A stretch of DNA of 60,000 bases from Lineus longissimus (GCF_910592395.1 NC_088313.1:16262437-16322436), one strand, 5' to 3'; positions 1-12,695 are shown, numbered from the stretch's first letter. Notes: generated by a model from the letters alone, not told the origin. Made by a program: numbers and translations.

Positions 1-123
1 TCCTGGGACAAGACAAAAGTAATGCCAGTGTCCGTTTGAAGTATTTCTTAAAATAGGCACGTCTTGCCGACATATTCTCTGGCCTACCTAATTGACATGA
101 TAATTATCTGTTCGTCTCCTCAG

Positions 124-807
124 GACCAGAGCAACCGCCTTAGGGAACATGTCTGCTCGGATGGCTGGTATTGTGGCACCACAGGTAGGACTGCTGGTAA
201 GTTAACATAAAAGTCGCTTAGATTTAAGAAAAATTTCAATAGTAAACATAACCATCCGCCTATACGCCGTTCATGTTAATTGTAGTTTCGTGTTGCTCAG
301 GTATATAGAAGTAAACATTGCCTTAGTGCAGATATTATGCTCGTAAATTTGCTGAAACTTAAGCATTAGTATGTCAGTTTGCACAACGGCGTTGTACGTA
401 TTTAGACTTTTTGGTTTTGCTAATCATTTTGCCATTCGTGTCATCCGCGAAAATAAAAGTTTTAAGTTACCAGAAAGCTCGGGATACACCCGATTTCTTA
501 CCTGAAAATATTTTCATGCTTTCGGTTTTGGCCCCCTGGTGGCCAAGCCCGGAATTAGTTATGCCAATACTGAATTATAAAATTGCTGATCTCCTTGCAG
601 TCCCAGTACCACACGTCTGGCCCGTATGTCCTCTATCTGGTCATTGCATCGGTCACCCTCGTCCTATTCTACGGGATCATGCCCGAGACCAACGGGAAGC
701 CTTTACCAGAGGATCTTCCGCCGCATGGAGGGAAAAAACCGGACCAGAACGGGGCCACACAATCAGAGGAGGTTGAGATGTTGAAGGTGGATTCTCGGGA
801 ACCTTGA
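124..807 (+). CDS. C-terminal part of an SLC22-family organic ion transporter (last two coding exons)
   Basis: Two exons are visible: 124-196 and 601-807, split by an intron with GTAAGT donor at 197 and TTGCAG acceptor ending at 600. The first exon enters in phase 2 and encodes a segment reading RTRATALG..SARMAGIVAPQ, the conserved loop and helix-11 signature of SLC22 carriers (R-x-x-A-x-G ... AR-x-x-GI-x-AP). The second encodes 68 residues: a hydrophobic helix 12 (about residues 9-27), then the family-typical PETNGKPLPEDL motif and a short charged cytosolic tail ending at TGA 805-807. SLC22 members are 12-helix plasma-membrane major-facilitator transporters of organic cations, zwitterions or anions. 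The remaining 10 helices must lie left of the window, so the substrate class cannot be decided. The frame joins cleanly across the intron, so nothing suggests a pseudogene. Confidence 0.87.
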
Positions 808-1239
808 TCCACTGCCGCAACTGCTGTCCGACCGCGTCTTGCTTGAATTCTCTGTGTTTATCACTTGATTTCTAGTGTCTCGATAATTCTCTCGTAATTT
901 TACTGTTTTCACATAGATGGAGAGAATGCAGTTGTTGATAATTTCATTACGGTCACTCGGTAGTTTGGTGAGCGTTTCCATTCTGGTTTTGCTCTATCAA
1001 AAAGAAGATTGTTGAAGGCAAAGGTACTAACAACTTGAAGATTGGGTCACCTTCAAAGGTCCGGACGTCACTACTATCCTTTTACAAAATCGAAGATAAG
1101 CGAATACAGATGAGAATTTGGAATAATACATGGTGAGCAAGTGTCTAGTTGGCGCAAATCTTTCCAACCCAGAAATCCCATTCTTAAAAGACGGACTCTA
1201 TAAATTTGTAGGGGAGAGTCCCTGACAAAGTTACCCCGA
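808..1239 (+). other. 3' UTR and downstream flank of the SLC22 gene
   Basis: This stretch directly follows the transporter stop codon. I see no canonical AATAAA in it and no further open frame of note. The transcript end is therefore not placed. Confidence 0.4.
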
Positions 1240-1358
1240 CTGACCCATCCTGAGGAAATCAAAGGTTAATGTTCCCTTCTCCAGCTCTGCACACAAACTG
1301 TTTGTGTGCAGGGCCGGTGAAGAGAACATTAGCCCCTGATTTCCTCAGGATGCGACAG
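1240..1358. repeat. Long imperfect inverted repeat (fold-back hairpin)
   Basis: The block CATCCTGAGGAAATC near 1246-1260 recurs as its reverse complement near 1338-1352. Between them, AATGTTCCCTTCTCC pairs with the complement of GGTGAAGAGAACATT. The centre, 1287-1311, is a perfect 11-bp palindrome (CTGCACACAAA) around a CTG loop. The whole is a ~110 nt hairpin with a few mismatches. It may be a small fold-back element, or a structured RNA if the SLC22 transcript runs this far. Confidence 0.75.
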
Positions 1359-4195
1359 ACCCGCATGTGCGACAGGCCAATCCTCTAGATTGTCCCATCG
1401 GTGGCCTCTTTAACCCGAGCAATATATACATAATATGATATTCATAATAATAATGATAAACAGTCATGGGCCATGTTTCTTACATAATAGGTAGATATTT
1501 GGTGAGATTGTTGGTCAATGATCTGTGTGCTTTTGGGCCATTCGTCCTCGGGCCGCACTGTAATGTAAATGCCTTGATAGCAAAAACCATACGCGCGTCG
1601 AGGCGACGTGACGACAGGAATACCACTGGCAATACCATTGGCAATTTCGTTCTGTAATTCGATTTTGTGAACTTCATTTTAGGATATTATCAGATTCTAT
1701 CAAGGCAATCTCACGCTTGAGCGGCCCATTAGATACTGATCGAGTATTGTTCATTGTGTTTTCCGATCATCTGTTCAGGATTTGCAGGTGAACAATTGCT
1801 GTCTCGGATTTTGGATGTTCTGCTGGCTCAAGTCATTTAATCTTAGGCAAGGTAGGTGTGTCGTCCTTGAGAGTGTAGGTCCAATAGTCAGTCAGGCAAG
1901 GCCCCCCGAACGGCAAATTGTCGCCAATTCAGGCAGGGAGATATATCCGCGTATAGCTAGATCGGCGAGTTCACGGAAATAGCCTGCCAGTGAGCTAGAT
2001 CTCGCTTTGCCGACATGTGGCCGAAATTACATATGCGATGTCTCGCTAGATCTAACCGATTGTCATCTGGTGTTACAGTAATTGACAGAAAAAATGATGA
2101 AATCATCATTGAAATCAACGAGGACATGCACACGTGCACTTTTTTTGCGTAAAGCCTGTCAGAAACACTGGTTAGCGAGAGTGCATGCGGTCAGATCCCA
2201 GACGCGGCGATAGTCGAAGAGGCGGGTGTCCATGTCGGCAAAAAAGCTCGTTTTGGCGACAACTAGCCATTTGGGGATCTTTGCCTGACAGTTCTGCCGA
2301 CAGTCAGATTGATAGATCCTTATAGTTTGGCTCTGGCGGTCCATCTATAAAGAAATCATTGACGTGAAGAACGTTTCTTCCACTTGAGAACGTTCTCCAA
2401 CGTCTAAAGCGTTGGTCAAATCGGATTGATATAACATGTCACATCGTAGTTCATTATAGTTTGATATTGGCACTATGAAGACGGTCAGAAGAATGTTGAA
2501 GGGCGTCTATACAATGTATCAGTTCCTCAAATCGTCCAATATGCATGCTGAAAGCATTGTCTTGGCAATTTTGTATTCGGGTGGAGTCACAAGGATGCCG
2601 CTTCAATATGACACCACTTTGACCTGGAAAAAATGTCACAAGGAAGTTACAAGGAAGCCGCAGGTAGGTATCAAGTTCAGAATGGGTTTTTAGCTGTGTC
2701 AAGATGACTTCACCATTGATATCGACCGTTGCTAAAACGCCGATGCTTTAACATTACATCTGGTTCGTGATAAGAAAACTTTGTCAACTAATGCGAAGAA
2801 TATCAACACGAGTATGTGAAATGTCTCGCTACATGATTGGCTGTAAACCGCCATTGGCAGATGGATAGGAGTAAAACCCTTGGCGACCAGTTATTTAATA
2901 GTTAATGACCTTAATGGGCACTGTTCTTCGTCATCAATCTTTACATCGATGCTACGGCTGACACTTGTGCAAAATCACCACTCATCTAAATCTCATCACA
3001 TGCTTTCACATGCTTTCAATCATTGTTGAGATGATGCGCACATTACAGCGGCGGCGATGAATCATTATACCTCGATCTCCGCCGAAAAGGGGTGGGGCGC
3101 TTCTTGCACCACCACCTCAACCCGTCACTGACTTGTCATCACCAAAGAGGCGTTACGTCGTATTCTGTCTGTTCTTTTTCACAGGTGAAGCCTGGTCTTC
3201 ATCTTTGGAAAAATGCAGCATTGCCAGGTACTATCCATCGAGACGTCGTCCTCTAACGGTATACTATAACGGTAGACTATAACAGTAAATGCAATCAACG
3301 CCTGTTTCGTTTCAAAATAAATTGCGAAACGATTCCTTTTTTCTTCTCCTACTGTTGTGTGAGAATTTTTCTTTCTGGTAACGTCAGTGAAACGCGCGGT
3401 TCTTTTGTGTTGTAAACACGGGTTTATATCATATGTAAACGTTCAGAAAACGGCACTTTTCCAGATTCTACGTCGTTGGTGGTGGCAGGGCAGCATCCTA
3501 ACCCCCCTAGAGAAACTCGTAGTCTTCTGCTACAACAATGTTTTGACAAGAAAGCACTTGGTTGAACATTTTCAATTCGGGTCTTGCTGTGCCAGACGCT
3601 TTTGGAGACATGCAGATACATCTATGTTTTATTTAGTTAGGGTCTGATTCTACCAAAGTGTTTTTCTTTGACAACGCGAAAGAAAAGCCGTGGCCCTTTT
3701 TCTCCCCGAGTTCACCGACCGCGAGGAAATCTTAATCCGCAGTGTTTCTAATGACGCCCTGTTCCCTACATACCGCCGCCTGAACAATCCATCCGCGGAC
3801 CCCGTGCAATGACGCTGACTGCGATAACTGTTGCTGTAACAAATCACGTGTGTTAACCACGGTTAACCACTATCCAACAAGGGAAACCTTCGGGAATAGC
3901 AATCGTAATCGTATCGGTCATAGTGTAAGTCTTCGGGATACCATATTCAATTCGATATTTGGCGAAAGGGTATCTTTTTTGAGTAAGTGAAAATTTTATT
4001 GCATTTGTGTTGTACATGCATGATCTAAGTCTTGAACACTTCTAATCGCCCAGTGTAGTAAAAGAATTCAGATGCAAAATGTCGCCGAACGCCATTTCGA
4101 AAAAATGCACATTATGAATGGTAAAAACGCGAGACAATTTGCATTAATCCGGATGAACAGATTTTTTTTACATATTTGTGACTTATTTGATGATA
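1359..4195. other. Intergenic, no supported gene
   Basis: Short open frames here are not protein-like. Between about 1955 and 2060 the word CTAGATC recurs three times within ~100 bp. A splice-like pair (a pyrimidine-rich ...TTTTTCACAG ending near 3184 and a GTACTA donor about 45 bp later) is seen without a coding frame. Nothing else stands out. Confidence 0.5.
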
Positions 4196-4567
4196 TCACA
4201 GATGTATAGCACGAATGCTACATCCGTGATAATATAGCGTAGTTTCTTCACAGATTTTGATGGGAAGATTAGTTTCGTGGTGAATTCGAGGAGATAAAGC
4301 TACAGCATCGTCACGACCGATGCCGTCACGTTCTTTAGTTTGTTTTGGTATCAATTCTTTGTCGGTGTGTGAACTCACCTGTTCCTCAATCAGAATTGGT
4401 TGCGTTAATTCCTCCAAAGAGCATCGGATCTTATTTGTTTTGCAATTCGTATCCTGTTTGCATTTAGCAACAAAATCAGTTTCATGATCATTCTTAACAC
4501 ACTCCCAATAACGAATAATCGAAATGGCGTGACGAACCGCCGATGACTTGATATCAAATGTATTCAT
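4196..4567 (-). CDS. Candidate unknown protein, or first coding exon with an internal perfect splice donor
   Basis: From the ATG at 4567-4565 an open frame runs 123 codons to TGA at 4196. It is the longest unassigned frame in the left third of the window. The product would be hydrophilic, with three or more cysteines in its first half (YWECV, AKCKQDTNC, IRCSLEE) and no transmembrane segment or signal peptide. I recognise no family. Inside the frame, codon 63 is followed by CAG|GTGAGT, an exact consensus 5' splice site, at 4379/4378. If used, it gives a phase-0 first exon of 63 codons (4379-4567). I see neither a clear promoter upstream nor the matching downstream exon. It could be a chance frame. 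Confidence 0.28.
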   Translation of the reverse strand: MNTFDIKSSAVRHAISIIRYWECVKNDHETDFVAKCKQDTNCKTNKIRCSLEELTQPILIEEQVSSHTDKELIPKQTKERDGIGRDDAVALSPRIHHETNLPIKICEETTLYYHGCSIRAIHL

Positions 4568-6700
4568 GTTGATTGCAGTATAAGGCAACAGCTGCTTTCA
4601 CTGTACATTCTGTCTGGGACATTTACAAACATACAGTTGATTTATCATTTTTTAAATATTCAGTAAAATCAATATTGCAATGTGAATTAGAAATCAACAA
4701 ACGCGCAGACTTGAAATTGGCTGGCTGGCGGATGAACAAATATTACTTATCCATTGAGTGTTTTCAAATTATGACACTGATACATGTAGGACAATTTGTT
4801 TAGGGCTGACGGGTATGCATATTATTAAACACTACTATGACACGTTCGCCTGACAAAGCTCAACTCTTACCAGCAAAAAGCTGGTGAAAGAGTCGGAGGG
4901 AAAATACAACCAATTGTTTTCTGATGATAAACACGGCTGGGCGAATAAGCATGTGTCACACTATCATGATCTTACATATCGATCGAGAGCCCTATTAGTA
5001 TCCAGAAAAAGCTCACTCAAGGAAAAAGTAGTTGGCGGAGAAAGGATCCATCAAAAATAATAAATTAGATGATCGTTTTTGGAAACATGGAGTATCGCAT
5101 AAAAGAAACAAGCTCCTATATTATGATAGCGACATGTCGTAATTATTGGTCTTCGTATTGTAAGGCTTCCCGATTGTTGTATCCAAGGCGTCAGATGGTG
5201 ACGCAGACATAACGAAAAACCTATCTGCTTTTCTCCTAGTTTCCTTAGAATATCAGTATGATTGGGTAACTGAGTCACGACTGCCTTGGATTGCAAGTAT
5301 GACTGGCAAAGCTAAGCCCTCCCGATGGGGAGAAATTGTTTGGCTTTCGAATTAACCTTCATGACATATTAATGGCTTCTACATTGCAATACGCTGGCTT
5401 ATTGTACACGCGCTGTGGCTAAAAGTAAAATACGTGCTTACGTGAAGAGGAAATGACGACTCAAAAGGAACAGACAAAAGATCAGTTCATTTTCAAGGGG
5501 CGTTAGGTCCGCATTTATTATTTCTATCCGAGTGTACCCCTCCACCTCTGTAATGGGAGTGCCTTGTTCTAATGTGGTAAACCAATACCTCCACCCACCA
5601 TGTTGTAGAGGTTTGTTAGTTCGCAGAACTGCGATATTTTGCCCAATAGTATCTCTCATGCCATCAGTCATACGACGGAGTTAAATAATACACTCGTGTC
5701 ATCTAACCACATAGTGTAGTCCAGTTAATATTGTTATGCGATCTTATGCGGTCCTGTTGATTAGTATCCTTGTCAAGTTAATAAGCTTACAGATTAACGA
5801 ATTGGTTAATAAGCTATAGAGTAGATCCAATGAAAATATCGATATCTGCATGGACCGTTTCTGATTGCCAATACCATCTGTAGATATTGCTCTTCATCTG
5901 GACAATTTCAAATATCAAGATCTGTCTGTGGTCTGATGATGACCACCCTGGTGTAAAAAGGTTGAAATGTCCCAGGATTGAACGTCCGGGGAACAACTGA
6001 TTCTAGAATATGCAATTTTGTCTCTGAGGTAAAAGACGTTTAAAGTCTCTATTGAACCCAACATACAATATTCGGTCAGAATACAATAGGACTGGACCAT
6101 TTCAGCCAAACTCTTAACATTTGACCATAATTTTTCAAGATTCTCGACCAGGCATTTGTTACAAGATTTATCATCATTATCAAAATGCTCTTTTTAGACT
6201 CTACAAGAATACTAACCAAGTCAACAATTCAATCCACTGGGTCCTCGCATGCCTTTGTCTCTGTACTACTTTTTCTTCTTTGTCATTTCCTTAAGTCCGA
6301 TCCACACGTCATTGGTCGGAGCTTTCTTATTCGCATCATTGCCATACAGGATGTGATTCTGCTTCCTAAAAGTAAAATATTGCTGCTAATCTGCCAATGC
6401 ATGCTATTATATCAGGATTTGTCAGAAACAGATCAGCTTTTGCGATGGAGCTGAAAGCAGTTTCGATAATTGTCAGATCTACAACAAAAAGCAGAAGAGA
6501 ACCGCAAAGAAAAGCTTGGTTCAATACATTTGTGCACATCATATGAAGTTATATCCGTACCTTATGCCCGACAACGCTTTCTTTTATTGGGAACTAATAC
6601 CTGACCAACACTTTGGTGTTTTTAAAATCATTTGCCGTCCGTTTTAATTCGAAGTAACGACGATGCACGAATTCACTTTCTTCGCCACTTTCATTAGGTT
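4568..6700. other. Intergenic, no supported gene
   Basis: Only short unconvincing frames are present. A small hairpin sits at about 4863-4892 (ACTCTTACCAGC, AAAAA loop, GCTGGTGAAAGAGT). A duplicated GTTAATAAGCT motif lies around 5775-5815. No transposon domain or RNA gene is visible. Confidence 0.5.
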
Positions 6701-6839
6701 TTGACCAATCAGCAGCCCTGTAACCCCCATGACCTGCGCCGAACAAGCCTGGTAGGTCTCTTCTGATTGGTCAATACTTGATTTATATAACTCCAAAATC
6801 TCTGTATGAGAAGAGTCAGAGAGTGGAGAAGATCCAGTG
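6701..6839 (+). promoter_or_regulatory. Candidate promoter: paired inverted CCAAT boxes, TATA box and short leader exon
   Basis: TTGACCAATCAG at 6701-6712 and its exact reverse complement CTGATTGGTCAA at 6763-6774 form two opposed CCAAT boxes. TATATAA follows at 6784-6790, so transcription would start near 6812-6817. A possible donor GTAAAT at 6840 would close a ~25 nt untranslated leader exon. NF-Y binding to paired CCAAT boxes upstream of a TATA box is a well-known animal promoter layout. That this one is active is inference. Confidence 0.35.
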
Positions 6840-7353
6840 GTAAATGCAACATTTAAGCATGGGGAACTTTGATATCTTTTTAGAAGTCAACGATTGACGT
6901 CATCGCCGCTATTGAGGAATACAAACACTAGCAAAGGAAATATAAAAGTATCATCGTTCGGTTTCACCGTTAATATGGCAACGTTAAAAGAACCAGTCTT
7001 GGTTTACTCTGTAAATAACGTCAACAACAGGATTAACATGATACTCCTGACACAATGGGTCTTTTGAAAGTGGCCTTGGCGGCATTGTTGTTGATGCAAA
7101 TCTTTGTAAACAGATATCAGTTTTAATGTTTTTATAAGTAACTCTTGCCGATATCTTTGTCCAAAACACGATGGAAATGATATTTGTCAACAATATTTGT
7201 AAATTAATGATGGGTTCATTGCCGCAATCACGTTCTCGGATCTGGAGGGAGGCTGTATCGTACAGAACTTGTTATGAGATATTTTTGTGATTTGGACATC
7301 TTTTTTTCTTCCATTTTATCTAACCTATATAATTATCATCTTTGGTTTGCCAG

Positions 7354-7606
7354 GAACATCATCTTCTTCTTCTTCTTCGCGTCAAGATTGCCACTGCCAT
7401 CTCAATATTCATCTCCTCAACGTCCCTCCCTCATGTGACAATCTACATGTTCTAAGGATGTCACGAATGGCGATACGCAGTATCGCTCAAGTAATCAGCA
7501 CTGCTGCTTTTTCGCCTCCGGTGCTTCAATTACGGATCCCGAAGCTTCCGGTGGCTCTGGTCGACTCTTTACCTTCGCCGTGCAAGTGGTCCGCAATGAC
7601 CCAACG
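7354..7606 (+). other. Candidate coding exon downstream of the CCAAT/TATA block
   Basis: A plausible acceptor (TTTGGTTTGCCAG, ending 7353) and a donor (GTAAAT at 7607) bound a 253 bp segment that is open in one frame. That frame contains a TCT microsatellite coding a serine run at 7357-7378. An ATG at 7458 starts a 50-residue stretch (MSRMAIRSIAQVISTAAF...) that is arginine/alanine/serine-rich with almost no acidic residues, like a mitochondrial targeting presequence. I cannot find the next exon or a family match. A competing frame in the same segment is also partly open, so confidence is low. Confidence 0.2.
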
Positions 7607-7610
7607 GTAA

Positions 7611-10177
7611 ATTAGGTCATGCAGGGATGATGTATACAGCACCAATGTTTATATACATGTAATTGTACATGACGCTCCTTATAAGAAAATGTGGATTTGA
7701 AGTTCAAAAACTGGTAAAAAGCTCTGTGATACTTACAAATGAAAACATCACACCTTTAAGACCAAAGTAAATCGCGAAGCAGCCTCGTGTTACAATTGGG
7801 ATGAAGACTAATTAGAGGCGATCAGAGAGTGTAAAAGTGTAAGAGCCTCTTTTGAAATATAGATCTTAATGAAATTTGGAAAGTGCATTTGATAATTATT
7901 CTGGTTACATCGTCGTCTACCTAAACACAGTTCCTTCTTAACGATTCAAATGTCATTTGTCGAGGAAATGCGGGTGAGAAACAAAAAGAAAAATAACGTA
8001 CAATTCGAACACGATCCACCCACCTTCGGAAACATATCTAAGTTGACATTTGAAGAAACACGCACGTGATTTTTAATTTAATAGAGAACATATCAGGTAG
8101 ACATGACTTTGACAACATTTAATGTTCAACAGTGAAAGAAATCATTGGAAATATCAGGCATGATTTTTTTACCACATCAAGGCACTTTGTCTCGAAATTC
8201 AGTTTTGGTGTCAAAATACTAAGCTTTTACATATACATGTATATGTTTTTTTATGAATGGCGATGAATTACGAACAAAGTGAATTGATAAGACATGACAT
8301 GTCGTGTCGACCAATATCTAATGACTAATTGATTGTAAGTTCAGCATTTTTTTTTACAATAATGTCCTTTCCAAATCGTCCAATATTGTCGCAAGCCTAC
8401 ACTTTCACCAAAACCTTACCGTTCCATTGTGAACCCGGTCGCCGATAGGCTTGTATCAATTTCGAGATACTCCATGTCCTTTGGTATGTAGAACTTATTA
8501 GTAGACACTGCCTGAAGAGAAGACTATTGCATTACGGAGTTGGAAGGAGCAAATCTATTGGAATTTGAATCAGGGCTGCAAGCACTAATTGGATCATATG
8601 GCCTTTTGAAGACTGTCTTAATGTAATTGGTGTTTGAAGAGTTGTTCTTCATTAAAATCCGTCCTTGGAAGAATTCAAGTCAATATTGGCAATGTGTCAC
8701 CCTTTTACTGTATAGCTGTTTTGAAAGGGGTCTGTTCCATCCAAATATAGGATCAATCCTGATTAATCTAAATAGTTCCATGAGGACATGGCGACATGAT
8801 GTGAGTGACTGTTTACATTATATTTAGAATAAAAGGGAAATGCTGTCGATTGGGGACGGCTCAGAAGTAAGACCAGTAGTGGTCCGATGTCACCCGTAGA
8901 CGTTGAGGCATGCTTTTTACTTTGATGCGATGTTTACGTTGACTTTTAAAGTCTATTAGCCGCATACAAACGACCGATCGCCCAGCTCCATTAAGCTGTT
9001 TCCTTTAGCAGCCACCATAACTAGTGTATCCGAATGACCGCATTGTACCCCGACTTGTCGCTCATCACATACATAATAGCAACTTGCCAATGGTCATGTC
9101 ATATCTAACGACATCCGGTCCAAATGTACCAAACGCCACTTTACAGTTACCGGAAATTGTCATGTACCAAGATGGCGATGCTTCCGTTTTGGAACGCTAA
9201 TTGGCACGCGCAAAAGGCCGAGGGAAAAGAAGCGGATGTACTTTTGAATACCCTATATGAGCTGAAGATGCTGGATCGGGTTCATTATTCTAATCGACAA
9301 AAGAGTTATTGACGATTGCGGGAAAGAGTACAAGTGGTCCATTTGTACGAATAAGCTATAAACAGCTCTGTCCGAATGTTTTCTAGACGGTCGCTGTTGA
9401 CCTTATAGATCGCCATTGGTATCACTGGCGAGACGAGGTTGTCAAAAGAATCGAAAAGCTCGAACAATTCCCGTCGCATCCAGCAGAATTATTTTGGGTG
9501 TAAGGTTCTTCCGGACTTTCTTCGATTTTTTAGGCACATTAAGTTTGAAAAGTCTTCCTCTGTAAACTTCCGTACTGTTCACAGCCACTGGGGAATAATA
9601 CTTGCCTCTCATCGCGGCCAAAACGGTTGCCAATTAACTGCCGCCATGAACCCAATTATCATTTCATTTCGCATCCTTCCTTTCTCCATTAGAGTGACAA
9701 ACGCCAGCCTCTCTACCCGAGGCCTCTGCAGTTTCTTGTTTCCCCATCCGAGTGATGCCAGTATGAGTGGGAAGGTTCCTTTCTGTGATGAGGCCCGGGG
9801 ATAATCTCCAATGGGCGCCGTGATCACGACGTCGTAGAACATAGGGAGAGGCGTGGGCGTTGGCGTTTCGGGGACTTCCAAAACTCCCTCACGGCGACCT
9901 CCTCACAAGGGGTCCAATTTGTTTTTCTCCAGGTGACCAACATGGGGAACTGGGTCTAAGGCGTTATGAGTTAAGAATAACAGTGGGGCCAGCGTGCGCT
10001 CCCAAGCCGTCTTTGTTTCCTTATTCTTGAGCAATTAGGATATGATACCCAAGAGGATGTGAGTTGAAAGGTTAATTTCTGTGATAAGGCCCAGAGCTGG
10101 CTAAACACCAACGAGTACGCCCGATGAGGCAAAACTATCCTTATTTACGAAAGTGCAATGAGCGCCCTAGGCAAACT
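7611..10177. other. Intergenic or intronic, no supported gene
   Basis: A self-complementary ACATATACATGTATATGT lies at 8229-8246. Around 9169 there is an AAGATGGCGATG motif of YY1 type, followed by a 47-codon open frame starting at the ATG there and ending 9312. The frame is lysine/glutamate-rich but matches nothing I know. Nothing else is interpretable. Confidence 0.45.
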
Positions 10178-10192
10178 GGGGGGGGGGGGGGG
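10178..10192 (+). repeat. 15-nt poly(G) tract
   Basis: An uninterrupted run of 15 G is seen directly. It is a candidate quadruplex and a likely length-error site in sequencing. Confidence 0.9.
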
Positions 10193-10975
10193 ATTGACCG
10201 CCCTGAGACGTCGCAGCTCGTCATTGTCACCGTTATTCCTCGCCATATACCTATAGCCAATCACTCTGGCAATACCTGCACCAAAAGAAGACGGTGAAAA
10301 AGGAGAAAAAAATCGTTTTTTTTTTCTTTCCATTTCGTTGGTCTTTGTAGTCTCCTATGGCAGAGATAACAAGAAAGCACAGTACATTTTAGAAGCCTTA
10401 TCTAATTGCTATGACAAGACGGAGCAAAGGAAGGGATTGCCGATTTTTTGCTCCGGTCTCCTACAGATTCGATTACACGACTAATCTAATATTATAGCGG
10501 TGTCTTATTTAATACGTTGTCGATATCACTGTCTGATGTTGTTCTCCCATCGAGATTTCGGTGTCTTTTGCTTTCCTCTGCAATTGCTGCTTATTGTGAA
10601 AGACCTGTCGTTTGTCAAATCAGAGGCTCCCAAAACTGCATCACCCAGGAGGTCTTAGATTTGAAGCAATGGCTTACCAGTCGTCGCTCAAAGCAGCACG
10701 CAGACTGACTAGTTTCGCGGTTTGAATTCCGAGCAATGTACAATCTTAACTAGCGAAGCTACTGTGGCACCGTGTAACATAGGTGTGCTCGGAAATAGCA
10801 AGCAATTAAAATGGCTATTTAAAGCCCATTTCGGTGCACAAAACCCCCTTAATCTGTTTCCATTAAGATAATTGAGATTCAACAATTGTCATCGAAATAA
10901 CCAATTTATTACGCTCTTTAAAGGATCTTTAATGATATATCGCTATGCCATTGTGATCATGTTCAGCAGTACACA

Positions 10976-11405
10976 AGACGGTTTCCACTTCTTTGGCATT
11001 CTCCTGGTGTCCACCCTCTCTCTAAATCAATGTAGCAGCTACGCTTGTCAATAAGACGAAACATGTAATGTACCTGCCGATGACATTTAAGCGGGCGATG
11101 GTGTAAGTGTCTTATGTTGTACTCCAATCGTGTCTTGTGCGGAGAATGCGAGTTGAAGACGGTTTCTACTGGCACCTCTGTAAATAAGTGTAGCAGACAT
11201 ACTTAGTCAATAAGTCGATAACATTTAGACGGGCGATGGGGTCACTGTCTTATGTTGTACTCTAAATCGTGTCTCGTGCTTGAAATGCTTCCTGGACTGA
11301 GCCACTTCTTTACCATCTCCTGTGGTGCCCGTCCTCTTTCTAAATCAATGTAGCAGCCACGCTAGTAAATAGGTTATTACCCGTTGATTACACTTAGACG
11401 CAAGA
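10976..11405. repeat. Three diverged tandem copies of a 136-180 bp unit
   Basis: Copies start near 10976, 11156 and 11292. Shared words in order are AAGACGGTTTC or its remnant, CCACTTCTTT, CTAAATCAATGTAGCAG, an ACATTTA-GCGGGCGATGG block, TGTCTTATGTTGTACTC and ATCGTGTCT. The middle copy has lost about 40 bp at its start and the third has decayed at its end. There is no coding frame across them. This is an old local tandem duplication. Confidence 0.7.
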
Positions 11406-12695
11406 AGGTGGCTTATAAGATTTGCAGATTTGGCGCAGACATGATCAATGTGTCAGGTAATGGTGAACAAGATCTAACAAGATTCTGCTGCCATTTGATG
11501 GTAAAAAGTAGTCGAGATGCTGACCATCCCTGCAGATACTGATTGAAAGTGGTACAATTGGGAGCTGGCCTGGCGTTGATGATCAGAAAATAAAAGAAGC
11601 TTCGGACGCCGCCTCTAGTCAATACTTGAAGAGAAAAAGGGGGCACTATTCCTATGAAATTCGCCTGAATTGGCAAGACTCACCAAGACTGATGCATGTA
11701 AGAGCATATGAAATACGTGAGAAACCCTGGCCGAAAAGGTTGTTTTGTGGTAAACCGATTGACTAAAAAATGATAGAAAATAAAGAACATCAACACGTGA
11801 TGATGAAATTATACATCTCTCCTACCGAGATTGATGCATAAAAGCTTATTTGCAAAATCTTTGTTCCATCAGTGAAAAAAGCAACAGTCGTAATGTGGTC
11901 TTGTTTGATAAAAAGAGAACTGATTTATTGATCTTTTATTCCGCGTTCGGATCAAATCTAGATAATAGGCAAGGGGTTTGGGGAATTCTCGGCATTGATT
12001 CTCTAAAAGAAAGATTTGCTGTCGATGTTTGATAAAAAGCGAGAAAGCTGTAAATAGAGAGGGAAAGTGTTGAGTGAATTATCAGATCGCTTTGATCACT
12101 GAACACGTCTTTTTCGGTTGTAATCATGCCTTTGATTTGGTGTTTGGACAGATCGTACACGCTACCATTTTGTAAAAACGAAAACATGTCGTGGGAAAGA
12201 TACCGACTGTAAGCTTGTGTGCATTATCTGCATCTCTGCAGTTACGAGTGTTTCAAAGAATGGAGCTAAGTCCTCGCGACAGGAAGGGCGGATCTCTGAT
12301 AATGGTATCTTTTCTCCGGGGTCTCCGCCTTCCCCCTACATTATACAAATCGTCAAAAATTGTTTATAAAGCTTATAATGTGACGCCCTGCTCTCAGAGA
12401 CTCAGTATCTTTCTCTTGATTTACCACAGTAGCGTAAGTCAGCAATGGATAGCAAATATTTGGATAGTGTGTTAACAGCGTGTCGGAGGTCTTTAACTAC
12501 AGGGACGTGATCTTTCAAGAGGTTTCGAACAAAGATCTGAAGTATCCAGTAGCCATGGTTTCGTCGAATTAGGAAGCTGTGATTTGTGTTTACCGATATC
12601 TAGGGTAGGTTTGGAATTCTTCCTTTACCCTTGAATTACATCTGCGGGCGAAATTGCCGGCGTGAAAGAGTATATCTCAGACCCCGGGAAACAAA
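11406..12695. other. Intergenic, no supported gene
   Basis: Short frames on both strands lack any recognisable domain. No repeat or RNA structure stands out. Confidence 0.5.
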
